In this document: piece after piece, positions 1 to 11,258 of the stretch | Numbering within the stretch: the first letter of the stretch is position 1 | How the letters are laid out: the number at the start of each line of letters is the position of its first letter | From: Dimargaris cristalligena | Taxonomy: Eukaryota > Kickxellomycota > Dimargaritomycetes > Dimargaritales > Dimargaritaceae | Direction of reading: 5' to 3' | DNA: 64,000 bases | NCBI GenBank assembly: GCA_027576995.1 | Contig: JANBQC010000037.1 | Span: forward strand, 19,619 to 83,618 | Notes under the pieces: generated by a model | Seen by the model: only the letters and a program-made list of their open reading frames with translations | Told to the model about the DNA's origin: nothing | The model's database searches: none | Program-made: the position numbers and the translations under genes

Positions 1-1239
1 TTTTGCGACGCCCCTCACCGCTGACCATAACAACAACGACAGCGTGCGTGCGCCCCCGATTGCCTAATTCAAGTGGAAGAAAAGGTAAGGTCCGACTTTG
101 ATTACTGGAACTACAAATTACTCACAGTGGCGGCTTAGGTCAATGTTTACCACATACGTGGCCGTGAATGGGGGGTGTATGTGGATATGCATCTATAGTA
201 TGTGTCCAATTCTACATTGAGCCTGGAAGACGGTGCAGCACTATTTCCCGATTATGTTTTAGAGTTGTTGGGCAGGGGGGGGGGGGTTGGAATCGGCCTT
301 TAAGGGGTACGGTTGGCAAGAGGGAGGAGAGGGGTGAAAAAAGGTGAATACGGGAGGAGAGAGAGGTGCCAATAAAAGCGTATTGAGCCCTAGGTATATG
401 GTTATTCTCCTCCTTGACGGGTGGGAGGTAGGAACCAGGCCGAGTCAGTAGTGGGCTGGAATGGAAGGAGAGACGGTGACGAGGGCGGTGGTGTATGATT
501 TACCCCGCGACTCAATAGTCGTTTGGGGCGCCACTACTCCAGCAGCTTCACGAACGCCTACTGCTAAGCGACATAGGGGGGGGGATCTATGCGCCTGACT
601 TTCCCTTCATTTTTTTTGGGCCCTCCTCTTTTATTGGCACTCTCACCGCTCTCCATTCACCCCGCCACACCAACGGCTATTCTTACCCTTATCCTCAATG
701 GCGGGTGCGGAGTATTATCGGAATTCGCAACAGCCCTGGCTGGAGGTTGCTTGTGTAATCACCTGGTCGTTCCAAATTGTGCTCCGCTAGGGCCAATCGG
801 TTGCGTAGGTCGGTGTGTTACGACTGGACGAAGCTCAGTGAGGGGGGAGAAGGTGTGAGGTGGAGCAACTGGGGGAATGGGGGGTGGCGTGTGCGAACTT
901 TGGTAGTGCACTCTCCACTATTAGGATCGACACTTATTGTTGGCCGTGGTGGGCCCATACCTGTTCTAGGCCCGGGATATACAATCCCCTCCCACCTTTT
1001 TCTTCATACGCGTGCACGCGAGCGAGCTAGCCCCATCGGAGCGTCGAGCGAGACCGTGAAGCCCTCTGTAATGCTCGGGTGGCAAGGAGGAGGAGGAGTA
1101 GGGGCGGGGGGATTATTAAGCGGTTAGTAAAGTGTCGTTCGAGTGACCGAAACTTTTCAAACCCCGACCTCCATCACGCTCCACCATCGAGAGTGGGAGG
1201 AGCGTGGTGTGGGGATATAGTTTGGGTCGCGGGGGAGTT
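1..1239. other. Intergenic, no recognisable gene
   Basis: Open frames here are short, overlap one another and resemble no family I know. The stretch is G-rich on the plus strand, with several runs of 8-10 G (for example near 277 and 579). It probably holds upstream regulatory DNA of the regulator gene that starts at 2530. A minus-strand ATG at 26-28 stays open to the left edge, but over only nine codons, which is too few to call. Confidence 0.5.
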
Positions 1240-2529
1240 CATTATGCGACTAGGCCAGCCCCTTTCCCTTTCTTGCTTTTCCTTTCGCCATCCCATCCCA
1301 TCCTATCCCTGACCTTCCATCCCCACCTACCCCGGTCTCTCCCACCCCGGTTAACATAGTGGGACCTTCTCCCCTATCCTTATCGCCCGACCAGCATCGC
1401 TTTGGCTCTTATTCTTTGACAGCCCTCTTTGTTGACCGGTTACGCATACACTCAACTAGTCGCATTATATATACTGTCCACCGTCTCGCCCCTCTGGCCT
1501 TTCTGTTTCGCATTTCCGTTGGCCGTGTGTTGTCTACTCCACCACCTCTTCCTTCTCCTTCCCTCCGCTGTTCCTTCTCCCTCTGTATCCGCTTGTCCGT
1601 GCCCTCCACTTCCCGTCGTCTCCTTCTCTTTATTCCGGTCTTTTTGTATTACTCGGATCCCGGCCTACACTAAACTTCACTTTGTTCTTTGTCCCTAACT
1701 CCCCCCCTCTCTCTCTCTCCATCCCCCTTCGCTGGTTAGCCTTCTCGATACTAGTGCTCCGCTTTCTACGCCCCGGCCCGCCTACTCTCCTGTCCTCTCG
1801 CTTCTCTATCGCCTATTTCCTTATCGCCACCCCCTGTCGGCGATATACACGACACCCAACCGTCGGCTCGGTATCTTCCTTTCACTCCGCTCGACGAAAG
1901 TCCTTTTCTTCAAAAAAAAAAAAATAGGCGAGCTTGCTTCGGCCGCTCTTCTATTTCTGAGAACCCCATACGTGGTCCAAGCTCCTTTTTGCCAGCCTCG
2001 AGGTCTGGTTCGCGTTCTTTTATCTCCACGCTTATTCTTTCCTCCGTCTACTCACTTTCCTTCTCTCCAATATCCCCACAGTTTCATAATTATTTAAGGT
2101 TACCAGTGGACACGTTCAGCTGCACCTCCTGCTCATTGATCGCTGTTGTTTGGAGAGCCGTTTTTATTCTACCGTCGTATCCTGTCCTCCACCTTCTTCC
2201 TTATATTACCTCTGCTTTTCACTCCCTCACTCCGCTTAGTTGTTACCCTTCCCCCGCATTCTTAACTCAAATAACCGGCCACCTAACACAACACTCCCCC
2301 TCCCATCCTCATTAACCCGATTCCCGGTTCACTCCCCCCAGCGCCTGACTCTCCTTACCCCACTCGCACTCTTCTCCTTTCTGTATCTTCCCCTCTCTTT
2401 CTATTCTTTGGTCGTTGGCCCCTGTCCTGACTGTTCCCAGTTGCAGGTTTTTGTTTTCTCCCCCCTTTGACCGACACTAGCGCACATACGTCCACACACC
2501 CGTGTCGACATATATACACATAGTTTCTC
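1240..2529 (+). promoter_or_regulatory. Pyrimidine-rich long leader/promoter of the SANT-like gene
   Basis: About 1.3 kb is dominated by C and T on the coding strand, with many CTTCC, TCTCTC and CCCTC blocks and one run of 13 A at 1912-1924. Several upstream ATGs open short frames (for example 1359-1673), which could act as uORFs if this is transcribed. The block ends at the start codon at 2530, and an in-frame TAG at 2521-2523 rules out a longer protein. CT-rich promoters and leaders are common in fungi; the length here is unusual. Confidence 0.55.
1464..1473 (+). promoter_or_regulatory. Candidate TATA element for the 2530 gene
   Basis: A TATATATAC motif stands just before the DNA becomes almost pure pyrimidine on the plus strand. 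A TATA-like block followed by a long CT-rich leader is also seen before the other SANT-like gene (51276). If used, it would give a leader of about 1 kb. This is inference from position and composition only. Confidence 0.3.
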
Positions 2530-5500
2530 ATGAGCGAGAACCCACTTGCTCCGTCTTTTGAAACTCCGACTACGCGTTCGGATACACAGCCGTTGCCGCC
2601 ACGTAAAGAGCCCTGTGCCACCCCTCTGTCCATTAAACTCCCGCCGATCCAGGATCTCAACTCCACCCCGCGGGGCGAACCTGACTCGCCTGCCCATATC
2701 TCCGGCCGACGATCCGCCGGTGACCCGTACCTCCCAGCTACCAGTGCTCCCGCCGCTTCCCTAGCCGATCCCGTCAGTCGCGCCATGACCCAGTCGGTGC
2801 CAGGGACCCAGACTGCGGCCCCGGCTCATCCCTTGAGCTCGGCCAATCTTACTGCCAGTATAGTCACTTCGTCGGGTGATCCCGCTTCGGTCCTCAAAAG
2901 CGAACCGTCGTCGGTATCCCCCCGGCCCACCCTCACCCCCGCCATCTCACTACCACCGCCGTCCCATCCGAGCGCGGCTCCCTTCTCTCCCTCGGGCTAT
3001 GCGACCCGTATGTACACCACGGGCCCGCCCCCACCCGGGGGTCCCCCACTCCCGGGCTTCATGCCACACAACCACCCACCTGCCTCTCCCACCCGCCCCC
3101 ACCACCATCCGCACGCTCCCCGGCGGTTATCCCACTCGACTCACCATCCTTCACACTACGCCACCCAGAGTCCGCCGGTGCCGTTCCCCCGGCCCCAGGG
3201 CTATCAGCCCCAACCACCCGACCGGGTTATCCCCTTCCCTCGTATGTACCCTGCGCCGGGGGAGAACGCTTACCGACCCCGTCCGCCTAATCATGCCGCC
3301 CCCTTGTACCATCACCCGGCTGCCGGTCTACCCCACCCCCCATCATCCCCCTACGGGCTGCCACCCCCGCCTAACGGTCCGCATTCCCATCATGGGGGGC
3401 ACCCCATGGCGGGCATGGGCCATCCACCTAACTTGCTAGCTAATATGTCGCACCAGCCCCCCATGCCTAATCTTCCCAACGGTACCCTCACCGATCATTG
3501 GACCGAGGAAGAAGTGGCCGAGATTCTGTCCTACATCAAGAACAATTTCCAACTGTGGCAGCAGTCCAAGGCGGTGAGCTACCGTAAGTGCCGGGAGCAG
3601 CTGCCGAACCGGACGGAAAAGCAAATCAAGAACAAGGTGGAGAAACTAATCAGCAAGTATCACAAACTGTGCACCTGGAAGGCCACTACCGCCGATCCGC
3701 AGTCCCAAGTGCGGAACTGGAAATGGTACACTAAGCTTCACGAGGTTTTTCACACCCTGGATACCACCCGACCCGGGTCCAAGGGCCCCCTTTCCTCCAT
3801 GGGCAATGGTGGTAATTCGGGGGTTCCGGTTTCGAGCCCTCATTCTGCCGGTGGGCATACCGCCTGGAAGTCGGCCGGCTCTTCGGACGACCGTTCCAGT
3901 ATGGGCTCGGATAACCCCCGCGCTTTTCCCAGCGAGCTAGTGCGGCGGCATACCACGAGTTCGGCTCGGCCAACCATCCGCACCCAACACGGCGGCCCTC
4001 ACCAAATGCGGATGGCCTCCCCTTCAGTAACCGCAGCATCTTCCTCACTATTAGCCCTGGCATCGGCCTGGAAACCCAACCCGGAGCCCAGCCCACGTGG
4101 GGGGAGCTCTTCTTCCCAGCATTCGAGCCACCCTCCACCACTGTCACTGCCCCCTATCGAGTCCGAATCCTCTGCATTTGCGCCTTTCCCTCGGCTACCC
4201 GGCGAAGGCCTCCAAAACCAACCGCCCCCTCAATTCCAAGGTCACCCCCACAGCCATCTTTATAACAGTCGGTTACGGAGCCAGTCCGCCAGTGTGGTGG
4301 GCGAACATCCAACGATGCTACGGGCGCCCCCCGGTTTCGACAGACATGGTGGGGGCCCACTTAGACATCCCCGGGTCAGCGGGCACCCTCCCCCGCTTAT
4401 GATGTCGGGTCATCCCCACCACCGACATCATCCCAACTCTTCCCACTCGGGTTCACCCCTATCCCCACACCACCGCCCTCCTCCCCACCAGTCAGGTCTC
4501 GATGGCCCTGGTCACCGGGACGGGCGTTTGCGTTCCCCACTTCACGGCGCACCCGAAGGAGTTCATTACAGCCAAGAACATGATGCTGCCAACCGCCCGC
4601 GTCGTAGTTCTATGCCGGTTCCACCCCCCGGCGATTCTACAGTCCCGCCGCACCAGAGACCCCTGGAAAACGGCATGGCTTCCCCTCGCAGCGGCCAGCC
4701 CCGTATTTCGCTCAGCTTTGCGAGTGATGATGCCGAGTGGAACTACCACCCAAATGGTTCAGGACCCACACCCCCTTACTCAGGGACTCCCACTAGTGGT
4801 CCATCGTCGCCCTACACTCTCACACCGAGCCGATTCACCGCCTACCCGCCTCCTGCGGGGCCTGGTGGTCCCTTGCCGCCCCCAGGTCAGAGTGGCTCAA
4901 ACCATTACATGCCTCGAATCCGGGCTCCCATTGGCCATCACCACCGCCACCGGCATAGTGTATACGAAAGCCCCAATGTTCAGTCCCCCATCTGGTCCGA
5001 AAACAACTCTGCCGGGCCTTCGAGTGCTCCCTACCCCCAACCTGCTGCCGGAGGTCCTTCGAGTACTGGTCCCGCCAAGCGCCGTAAGAGCTTCCATGAC
5101 CACCCCCGTCCGGACCTGGCTACCGGCTTGGGGGCGGACCCCTCACCGAACGAGGCTTCTCGCTCGCCTGGATTCGAGCACCCGCTCGCGCACGCCGGTT
5201 ACCCCCTTGCGACAACTGCATCCCACCCTGGGTCGGTGGGATCCGAAAACCGGAATCCGGCTGACGGCGGCCGCCCTAGCCCTACCACCTCCTACTCGGC
5301 GGGAGCCGTTCCTCTGGTGAAACCCAGCCCGCTTGGTTCCCGTTCTAACCGAATCCTTGCCATCACTGATCAGGCTTTGCATGAGAAGAGAAAGCGGGTC
5401 ATCAGCCACGGTGTCCCCGAGAATCTCCAGCAATTGACCCAGGATATTGAGGGCTCGATTAGCGTTCAGCAGGGTCCCAGTCCCAAGAGTCCAGGCAGGG

Positions 5501-6912
5501 GTTCCACCAGGGACACTCCGATGCATTCAGATGCGGCTATACCTACGACTATGGACTGCCAGCGCAGCTCATCACTCGAGTCTCCGTATTGCGGCCAACC
5601 TACTTCATCGTCGCCTCCGCAGAAATACGGACCTTCGGGGAGCTCCGCCCAGCCCCATGCTAAGCGTCTGGCTGTGCGACGACGCGCCGCCACTGTATCC
5701 GAAGGGGCCCGAGTTCCTGAATACTGGTCTGCGTCCATGGAGAACTCCAACGGTAACCATGCTCACAACCAAGATGGTCACCCAAGGGATGTACCAATAG
5801 GCGGTATGGCTACTGCTGCGCATACCCTTGCCTCGATTACCACCAGTGGCTCCCACTCATCCTCATCCTCCTTGTCCCTTGGAATCAATGAGCAGCCCTT
5901 GTCTTCTTCCCCCTTGGGTTCCCTAACATCATCGCCTGGTTCATCTCGGATGATGTCCCCCCGTGCCTTCACCGCCTCATCGACATTGTCGGTTGCCTCA
6001 GCCCATGTCAATGGGTCGGCTGACGGTGTTACCAATGCCAGCATGGAAAGCACGCGTACGGTAGGCGACTCTGCCCACCAAGGACTCGCGGATTTGATTC
6101 GGATAGGCAGTGGAGAAGACTCTGTGCATTTTTCCCGAGCCGGTGCCCAGACTAGGCTGTCTATCGGTACCACCGAAGTGGACCTCTCCCAAATTTTGCC
6201 AATCAGTTATTGTCAGCATATCCAGCCCTTCGTGGCTCATCTCATTGGCACCGTCCAGGGACTCATGGACCTCAAGACCCAGGAAATCCACTTGCACCAC
6301 GAGCTCCAGCAGGTTCTGCGCAAACTGAAACAACATCAGCTGGGAGATAAAATTTGCGAATCCTTTAGCCCCGACCACTCGACCCAGCAAGTATCCGTTC
6401 ACTCCCACTCAACCTCCCATGGCCGGTATAGCTTTCAGTTGCCGGCTTCCGAAGATGTGGATATGTCCGATTCTAAGGATTCCAATCACCCGGCTGACTT
6501 GATCCACTCCACTAGACAGGTCTGTACCGGCCATAGTCCAATCTCACCCTCTGGCCCGGGATTCCCCGGGAACCATGGTTCTGGTGAGCCCATGGATATG
6601 GAGATGGCCGACGCTGTTGAACTGGCCATGTCACTAGTTAAGCGGGCCTCGTCGCTATCTTCATCGACCTCGTCCACTTCGACGTCGACATCCACTCCTA
6701 CTACTATGAATGTGCCTATAGAGTCTAGCGATAAGCACCCTACCGCCTCCCCAGCGGAGGATTTAAACACCGGCACCCTGCTTAACGAAGATCGTCATAA
6801 GACTCCCACCGAATCAGAAGGGTGTGGAGATACCCTGGCGACTAAACAAGAGGGCATATCTCCATTGAATCATTCCCAAGAATTGGTATTGCCTGCTGTC
6901 TCTGAAGCCTAG
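2530..6912 (+). CDS. Large Myb/SANT-like DNA-binding regulator
   Basis: A 1460-residue intronless protein, probably nuclear and DNA-binding. The only clear folded module is a Myb/SANT-like domain at about residues 320-405. It begins at the DHWTEEEV motif with W324, has the helix-turn-helix-like stretch NRTEKQIKNKVEKLISKYHK, and ends with the aromatic cluster NWKWYTKLHEVF. Residues 1-317 and roughly 410-1215 are Pro/Ser/His/Gly-rich and probably disordered. A basic KRRK cluster at 850-853 and an AKRLAVRRR stretch near 1044 could be nuclear localisation signals. A predicted helical segment at about 1217-1276 (PFVAHLIGTVQGLMDL and on) may mediate self-association. The start follows an in-frame TAG nine bases upstream. 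Target genes cannot be read from the sequence. The architecture resembles the 587-residue protein at 53153, but I see no close identity. The domain call is firm; the regulatory role is inferred. Confidence 0.85.
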   Translation: MSENPLAPSFETPTTRSDTQPLPPRKEPCATPLSIKLPPIQDLNSTPRGEPDSPAHISGRRSAGDPYLPATSAPAASLADPVSRAMTQSVPGTQTAAPAHPLSSANLTASIVTSSGDPASVLKSEPSSVSPRPTLTPAISLPPPSHPSAAPFSPSGYATRMYTTGPPPPGGPPLPGFMPHNHPPASPTRPHHHPHAPRRLSHSTHHPSHYATQSPPVPFPRPQGYQPQPPDRVIPFPRMYPAPGENAYRPRPPNHAAPLYHHPAAGLPHPPSSPYGLPPPPNGPHSHHGGHPMAGMGHPPNLLANMSHQPPMPNLPNGTLTDHWTEEEVAEILSYIKNNFQLWQQSKAVSYRKCREQLPNRTEKQIKNKVEKLISKYHKLCTWKATTADPQSQVRNWKWYTKLHEVFHTLDTTRPGSKGPLSSMGNGGNSGVPVSSPHSAGGHTAWKSAGSSDDRSSMGSDNPRAFPSELVRRHTTSSARPTIRTQHGGPHQMRMASPSVTAASSSLLALASAWKPNPEPSPRGGSSSSQHSSHPPPLSLPPIESESSAFAPFPRLPGEGLQNQPPPQFQGHPHSHLYNSRLRSQSASVVGEHPTMLRAPPGFDRHGGGPLRHPRVSGHPPPLMMSGHPHHRHHPNSSHSGSPLSPHHRPPPHQSGLDGPGHRDGRLRSPLHGAPEGVHYSQEHDAANRPRRSSMPVPPPGDSTVPPHQRPLENGMASPRSGQPRISLSFASDDAEWNYHPNGSGPTPPYSGTPTSGPSSPYTLTPSRFTAYPPPAGPGGPLPPPGQSGSNHYMPRIRAPIGHHHRHRHSVYESPNVQSPIWSENNSAGPSSAPYPQPAAGGPSSTGPAKRRKSFHDHPRPDLATGLGADPSPNEASRSPGFEHPLAHAGYPLATTASHPGSVGSENRNPADGGRPSPTTSYSAGAVPLVKPSPLGSRSNRILAITDQALHEKRKRVISHGVPENLQQLTQDIEGSISVQQGPSPKSPGRGSTRDTPMHSDAAIPTTMDCQRSSSLESPYCGQPTSSSPPQKYGPSGSSAQPHAKRLAVRRRAATVSEGARVPEYWSASMENSNGNHAHNQDGHPRDVPIGGMATAAHTLASITTSGSHSSSSSLSLGINEQPLSSSPLGSLTSSPGSSRMMSPRAFTASSTLSVASAHVNGSADGVTNASMESTRTVGDSAHQGLADLIRIGSGEDSVHFSRAGAQTRLSIGTTEVDLSQILPISYCQHIQPFVAHLIGTVQGLMDLKTQEIHLHHELQQVLRKLKQHQLGDKICESFSPDHSTQQVSVHSHSTSHGRYSFQLPASEDVDMSDSKDSNHPADLIHSTRQVCTGHSPISPSGPGFPGNHGSGEPMDMEMADAVELAMSLVKRASSLSSSTSSTSTSTSTPTTMNVPIESSDKHPTASPAEDLNTGTLLNEDRHKTPTESEGCGDTLATKQEGISPLNHSQELVLPAVSEA

Positions 6913-8193
6913 CTGACGAGTGTCATATCCGCGACCCCGATTATCTTACTACATCCAATTGGGGATTATGGCTAGCGCTTTTCTTTTTAATAAGAGCCAA
7001 TTTCATTACTTCTCACCTCTGCTTTTTTTTTTTGACTTGCGAGGAGTGTGGTGGATCTAAATCTTGTAACTGTTACCCTCTGAGGTTTGTATATCGGATA
7101 AGTTCGTTCTAAAATATATTCTGGTCATCAGAACCTTCAACTCCCCCTTTCAGTAATTTATTAAATTATTATCTACACTTGTTGATTTGCACTCGATTCC
7201 CTATTCTTACATTCCATTTATCATTTTAAAATTACTCATGTTTACTACCCTTTGCCTTCCCATTCTCTGCATCGCGTACCCTCTCTGATTGGTCGTAGTT
7301 GGCACATTTACTAATCCTTATAATTCAGTTATTATATACTCCTTAGTTGCTGGAGTTGCCATTTACATTTCAACCGTCCTTTAGATCACAACTCCTTTAT
7401 AGTATCTGAATAATACCGGATTTTGAGTTTATTATTTACCCCTTCGCTTTTATTCCCTTCTGACTTTCAGAACCCTGTATTCTCCATCTTTTCGTATCGC
7501 GTATCTGTTTTCGTTGTAAGGGCAGTTTATCGCGTTCTCTTTTTCCCTCCCCCGACTTTGTCATTCCATTCAATTATTATAAAAGTAGTCAAATTTATGA
7601 GTTGTATTTATTGATCTTATTAGATTAATTTTTGACGTGTTTAATATCGATCCCGCAGCTTCACCGCGTAGAAAATCTACCTGTATATTATAAGGTAATC
7701 TCGAATATATGTCATTATGGCCAAAATCTAGGATGATGTCTAGGAGTATCTCCTGTTTTTCACAATAGTAAAGACCTCATTCCCATGCTAAGGCCATTTC
7801 CCATTCACGAATAATTATTTGCCACAACGGCGACTTTATTATGATATTAGCCCATATACCAGTAATAGCCCATTGTAAAGATATCAGGGGGGATTGGCTG
7901 CGATGAGTAGATGTTATCGAGGTGTGATCTTTACATTGTTCACGCCCTTTATTTCAACTCCTACTCTCAGCGGATTGCACTTCATCTCAATTTTAGCCAA
8001 GGACTAGCCTAGTCTTCCCTAAGATGGTTTATGGATAATATACATCATCAGAAATTGCTTTATTGGGGATACGATGATTTAGTATCTGACGGAAAAACGG
8101 CAGCCGTAAGCAGGTGGCCGCCATCAACCTAGCCATTTGGTGTGCTAAGGTTGCCATCCCCATAAAGAGCCGTTTATACGGATGTAAGATGGA
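6913..8193. other. AT-rich convergent intergenic region
   Basis: This lies between the 3' ends of the SANT-like gene (+) and the RidA gene (-), so it should hold both 3' UTRs and terminators. It is AT-rich with T runs (7023-7032) and AATTTATTAAATTATT-type stretches, in sharp contrast to the GC-rich coding sequence before it. I see no gene. Confidence 0.6.
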
Positions 8194-8940
8194 TTACTTC
8201 AAAAGCGCAATCGTCTCAATTTCGACTAGCCCATCCTTGGGCAGCCTAGATACCTGGAAAGCCGAGCGAGCCGGACGGTGGTCACCGAATATTTCCGCGT
8301 ACACTTCGTTCATGCCATCAAAATCATCCATATCCTGGAGAAATACGGACGTTTTGAGGACATAGTCTAAATCCGAGCCGGCGGTTTGGAGGACGGCCTG
8401 GATATTGGTGAAGGCCTGGCGGGTTTGACTGCGAATGTCGGAGCCGGCGAATTGGCTGGCGGCAGTAAAACCCAGCTGGCCGGAGGTGTAGACTTGGCCA
8501 TTGGCAATGACGGCGTGGCCTGTTTTAGTTTTGGTTGGTTATATATATATATAATATTATAATCATGTGAGTGAGACGGTCAGTATGATCTACTAGGCAT
8601 AAATGGTGTAAGTGTAGTCCAGTGGACCTTGTCGCCTAAAATGGATGGACCAAGACAGGCCTGGGTGGGGTTCAATAAATAGTGTACCAACTTCCCCCTA
8701 TTGTTCAGAAGTAGTTATGTGGTTAGGGTCGGAGCGGATATTAGGGCGACGGTCCTATATCATGCAAATTTAACCGGGGAATAAACCCAGGTGGCGCCCG
8801 GGTGCAGCATTAGAAACGGTTTAATCGCATAGCCCAGCGATTTACGCAAGTAAGCCACTCTCGGGTATGACCCACTTACAGTAAGGGCCGAGGGGTCTGG
8901 CAACATCCCGAGAGATGACGGACTGGATTTTGGGAGACAT
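8194..8940 (-). CDS. RidA/YjgF/UK114-family 2-iminobutanoate/2-iminopropanoate deaminase
   Basis: Two exons on the minus strand, complement(8194..8519, 8880..8940), give 128 residues, the usual family size. Exon 1 runs from the ATG at 8940 through MSPKIQSVISRDVARPLGPY and ends in phase 1 at a GTAAGT donor (8879-8874). Exon 2 begins after CTAAAACAG and restores a Cys codon, giving GPYCHAVIANGQVYTSGQLG. The 360-base intron carries an (AT)n tract at 8541-8553. Family hallmarks are the YTSGQLG strand, the RPARSAFQV motif with Arg105, and VEIE with Glu120. These two fall at the positions known to matter in bacterial RidA, and Tyr20 matches the conserved GPY. RidA enzymes hydrolyse reactive enamine/imine intermediates made by PLP enzymes, in the cytosol or mitochondrion. 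I see no obvious mitochondrial presequence. The gene is convergent with the SANT-like gene and looks intact. Confidence 0.93.
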
Positions 8941-9875
8941 GGTACGGGTCGAAATAAAAATGAGCCCGGGTGCGCTACGTGAGTATGATAGACAGATAAT
9001 GTAGTTTTTTAAAAATAGAAACCACGCCGGATAGTAGTTGTGCGAAGGGGAAGAATGTATATACGACTAACTGACAGGCATTTCGGGAAGACCGTCGGGC
9101 ACAATGTATTTATACCATTTTCCTAGTTAGATGAGTGTTTTGGTGTGCAAACCCCGAGTCAGTTTACCATGAATTGCTATGCCTTAATTGATGTAATTTG
9201 GTCAACATGGTATGGTGGATATGAACCCTGCTGTCAGACTTGGCATGGTAGTTCCTAATAAATAGGTTGTCCAGGTTATGGTTGCATTCGGAAAAAGGGG
9301 GAAGGGGGTGAACAAGTTAGAAGTGCATAAGGCAAGGGGGTGGTTAGGCTGGCTATGGAACACCCTCTCGACTAGATTAGGCATGCAAGCATATTTAATG
9401 CTTGGGGACAAGGATAGAACTATTAGATTATTGATGCCCAGCACCTGGGTGACTGGTATACGCATAAAGCTTTAATTTCCCGCACTGTGTGGATTCCCCC
9501 CCTTGCTAGCACACTTGGTAAAGAGCAGAACCAGTAAAGCAATCTTTGGCGTTTTCCATTTGCACAGCACCCCCCCCCCCACACACACGCACACAACCTT
9601 GGAGATTCGCATCTGGCCTCTGGCTATGCCAAGATTGGGTTCACCGGACCATTCCCATACATCGAGTCGGATTACTCGATATTTTGACCTTCACCAGCAG
9701 CATTAAAGACCCCGCCAGCATTAGTATACGGGAGAAATTGGTCCCAGTGAGAGTCAGTTAGTTGGCGGGTTTCCAAACTACCACCAAGCTGCGACTCCCA
9801 GTCAACTGCATGCTCTACTGTTATTCGTGAATTCACCCTCCCCTCCCCTACTCCACTCTATTTTTATTATTAGTT
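8941..9875. other. Divergent intergenic region between the RidA and snapin genes
   Basis: Shared upstream space of two divergently transcribed housekeeping genes. It contains a C run followed by a short CA repeat (about 9571-9596) and CT-rich DNA just before the snapin start (9830-9870), typical of a fungal promoter. The two short overlapping open frames here resemble nothing known. Confidence 0.5.
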
Positions 9876-10658
9876 ATGCCCTCGTCGCAATCCAAGCGTC
9901 CCGCCCGTTCGTCGTCCCCTGCAGCGGCCTATCATACTCAGCTAGCCGACCCCATGCCGAGTGGGGCTAATTCGCCATCCCCGGTGGCTCCTCCGAAACG
10001 CCATATAACCAGTTCCGACGGTTCTAGTGACGCTTCATCCATTAGTAGTGGCAGTCGGGCGGACCGCGACCGACCGTTCAATGACCTGGACTCCTTAGCC
10101 GGCCGACCACCACCACCCCGGACAGCGGGGGCCCCGGAATCCACAACCTCCCACAGCCTACTGGAGAATGGGTTATGGCATCTGATGGCACCCGTGTTTA
10201 CCGAATTGGACACGGGCATGGAGGACGTCCAGCATAGTCAGGTAGAGCTATCCCAGACTTTGGAACGGATTTTAGCAGGTAAACTATATGCTCTAGAATA
10301 AAAAAGGGTGGTTTGGCCTTTGATGGTACTGTTGACCCCCCCCTCCCCACCCGCTTCTGGTCAAATGTTGATAGTGGTAGCTATTGAATTGTATAATAGT
10401 GAAGGCAACCCCTTGTTTTACTTATCAGTCCACCTAAAAATATCTAACCGGTTCCTAAACTAAAACTGTATTTGTCAATACCGGCTTTTTCCGATAGAGC
10501 TGCAACTACTTGACCAGGCCACCGAGCCACCCCCGCGCCTAAAAGGCTGTATTCAGAACCTGACTGACGCCCGTCGGAAATTGACCAATATTAATTATAT
10601 TCTGCGGGGGGTTCAAGAACGGCTCGATCGCTTAAACGAAAAGGCTGTCCGGTTGTAG
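9876..10658 (+). CDS. Snapin-like BLOC-1 complex subunit
   Basis: Two exons, join(9876..10278, 10498..10658), encode 187 residues. Exon 1 ends in phase 1 before a GTAAAC donor. The 219-base intron ends in CCGATAG, with a possible branch site CTAAC near 10444. Joining recreates a Glu codon. Residues 1-93 are Ser/Pro-rich and probably disordered. From residue 94 the protein matches snapin: an LLENGLWHLMAPVFTELDT helix, the conserved HSQVELSQTLERI segment, then LTDARRKLTNINYILRGVQE and RLDRLN, which parallels the NARRRVVLVNNILQNAQERL region of animal snapin. Snapin (Snn1 in yeast) is a coiled-coil subunit of BLOC-1, acting in endosomal and lysosome-related sorting. The fungal role is inferred from the family. 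Without splicing, exon 1 alone looks like a 141-residue orphan. Confidence 0.85.
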
Positions 10659-11258
10659 ATATATTCGCGGTTCGGGGTTTAACGCAATACTGGCCGGTTC
10701 ATTAAAGGGGTAAAAGCCGTATGTTTATTTTCCCGACGGTGTGGGAACCCATGCCTCTGTTCTCATTTGATAAATATAAATATATTAAAGAAAGCTATGT
10801 ATGTTGAAGGCGCCCCATATGAATCTTTATAAAATAGGTAACTTGGTTATATTGGTTATATTGGCATTGAAGCGCATGGCCATGTCATAATTAACTAAAG
10901 GACACCAATACTAGAATCCCGGGTTTCCAATAATGAGAAATGATAAAACTGGTAACCCTTACTGCGGCAAAAGAGGTACATAGTTGCTGATACCTCCGTG
11001 ATGTTGGAAATGTGTGATATTCAGAGCACCCAATATGCTGATACATTACTATAGGTACAAAAAAAAATAAAGAAGAGGAACTAGAATTGCTTATTAGTTT
11101 ACTAATTCAGGTGTTTCTTCCGTATAGTCCCATTTCAGACAACATTGTTCTAATATTCAGTTTAAACTCTACAATTCCTTTCGCAGGTTGCTACTCATTT
11201 CCTTCCCCTTGTACTTTGCCAACTTCCATCTACTCTTATTAACCTGTCCCTGCTTACC
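10659..11258. other. Intergenic, snapin terminator and PRP28 promoter
   Basis: AT-rich DNA follows the snapin stop (ATAAATATAAATATATTAAAG near 10770, a plausible polyadenylation region). A CT-rich stretch at 11105-11250 precedes the PRP28 start. No gene is seen. Confidence 0.5.

Noticed and set aside
1..28. Minus-strand ATG open to the left edge
   Set aside because: Only nine codons are visible; there is no way to tell it from chance.
2876..3439. Long alternative-frame open reading frames inside the 2530 and other large genes
   Set aside because: They are shadows of GC-rich low-complexity coding sequence with proline/arginine-rich nonsense translations.
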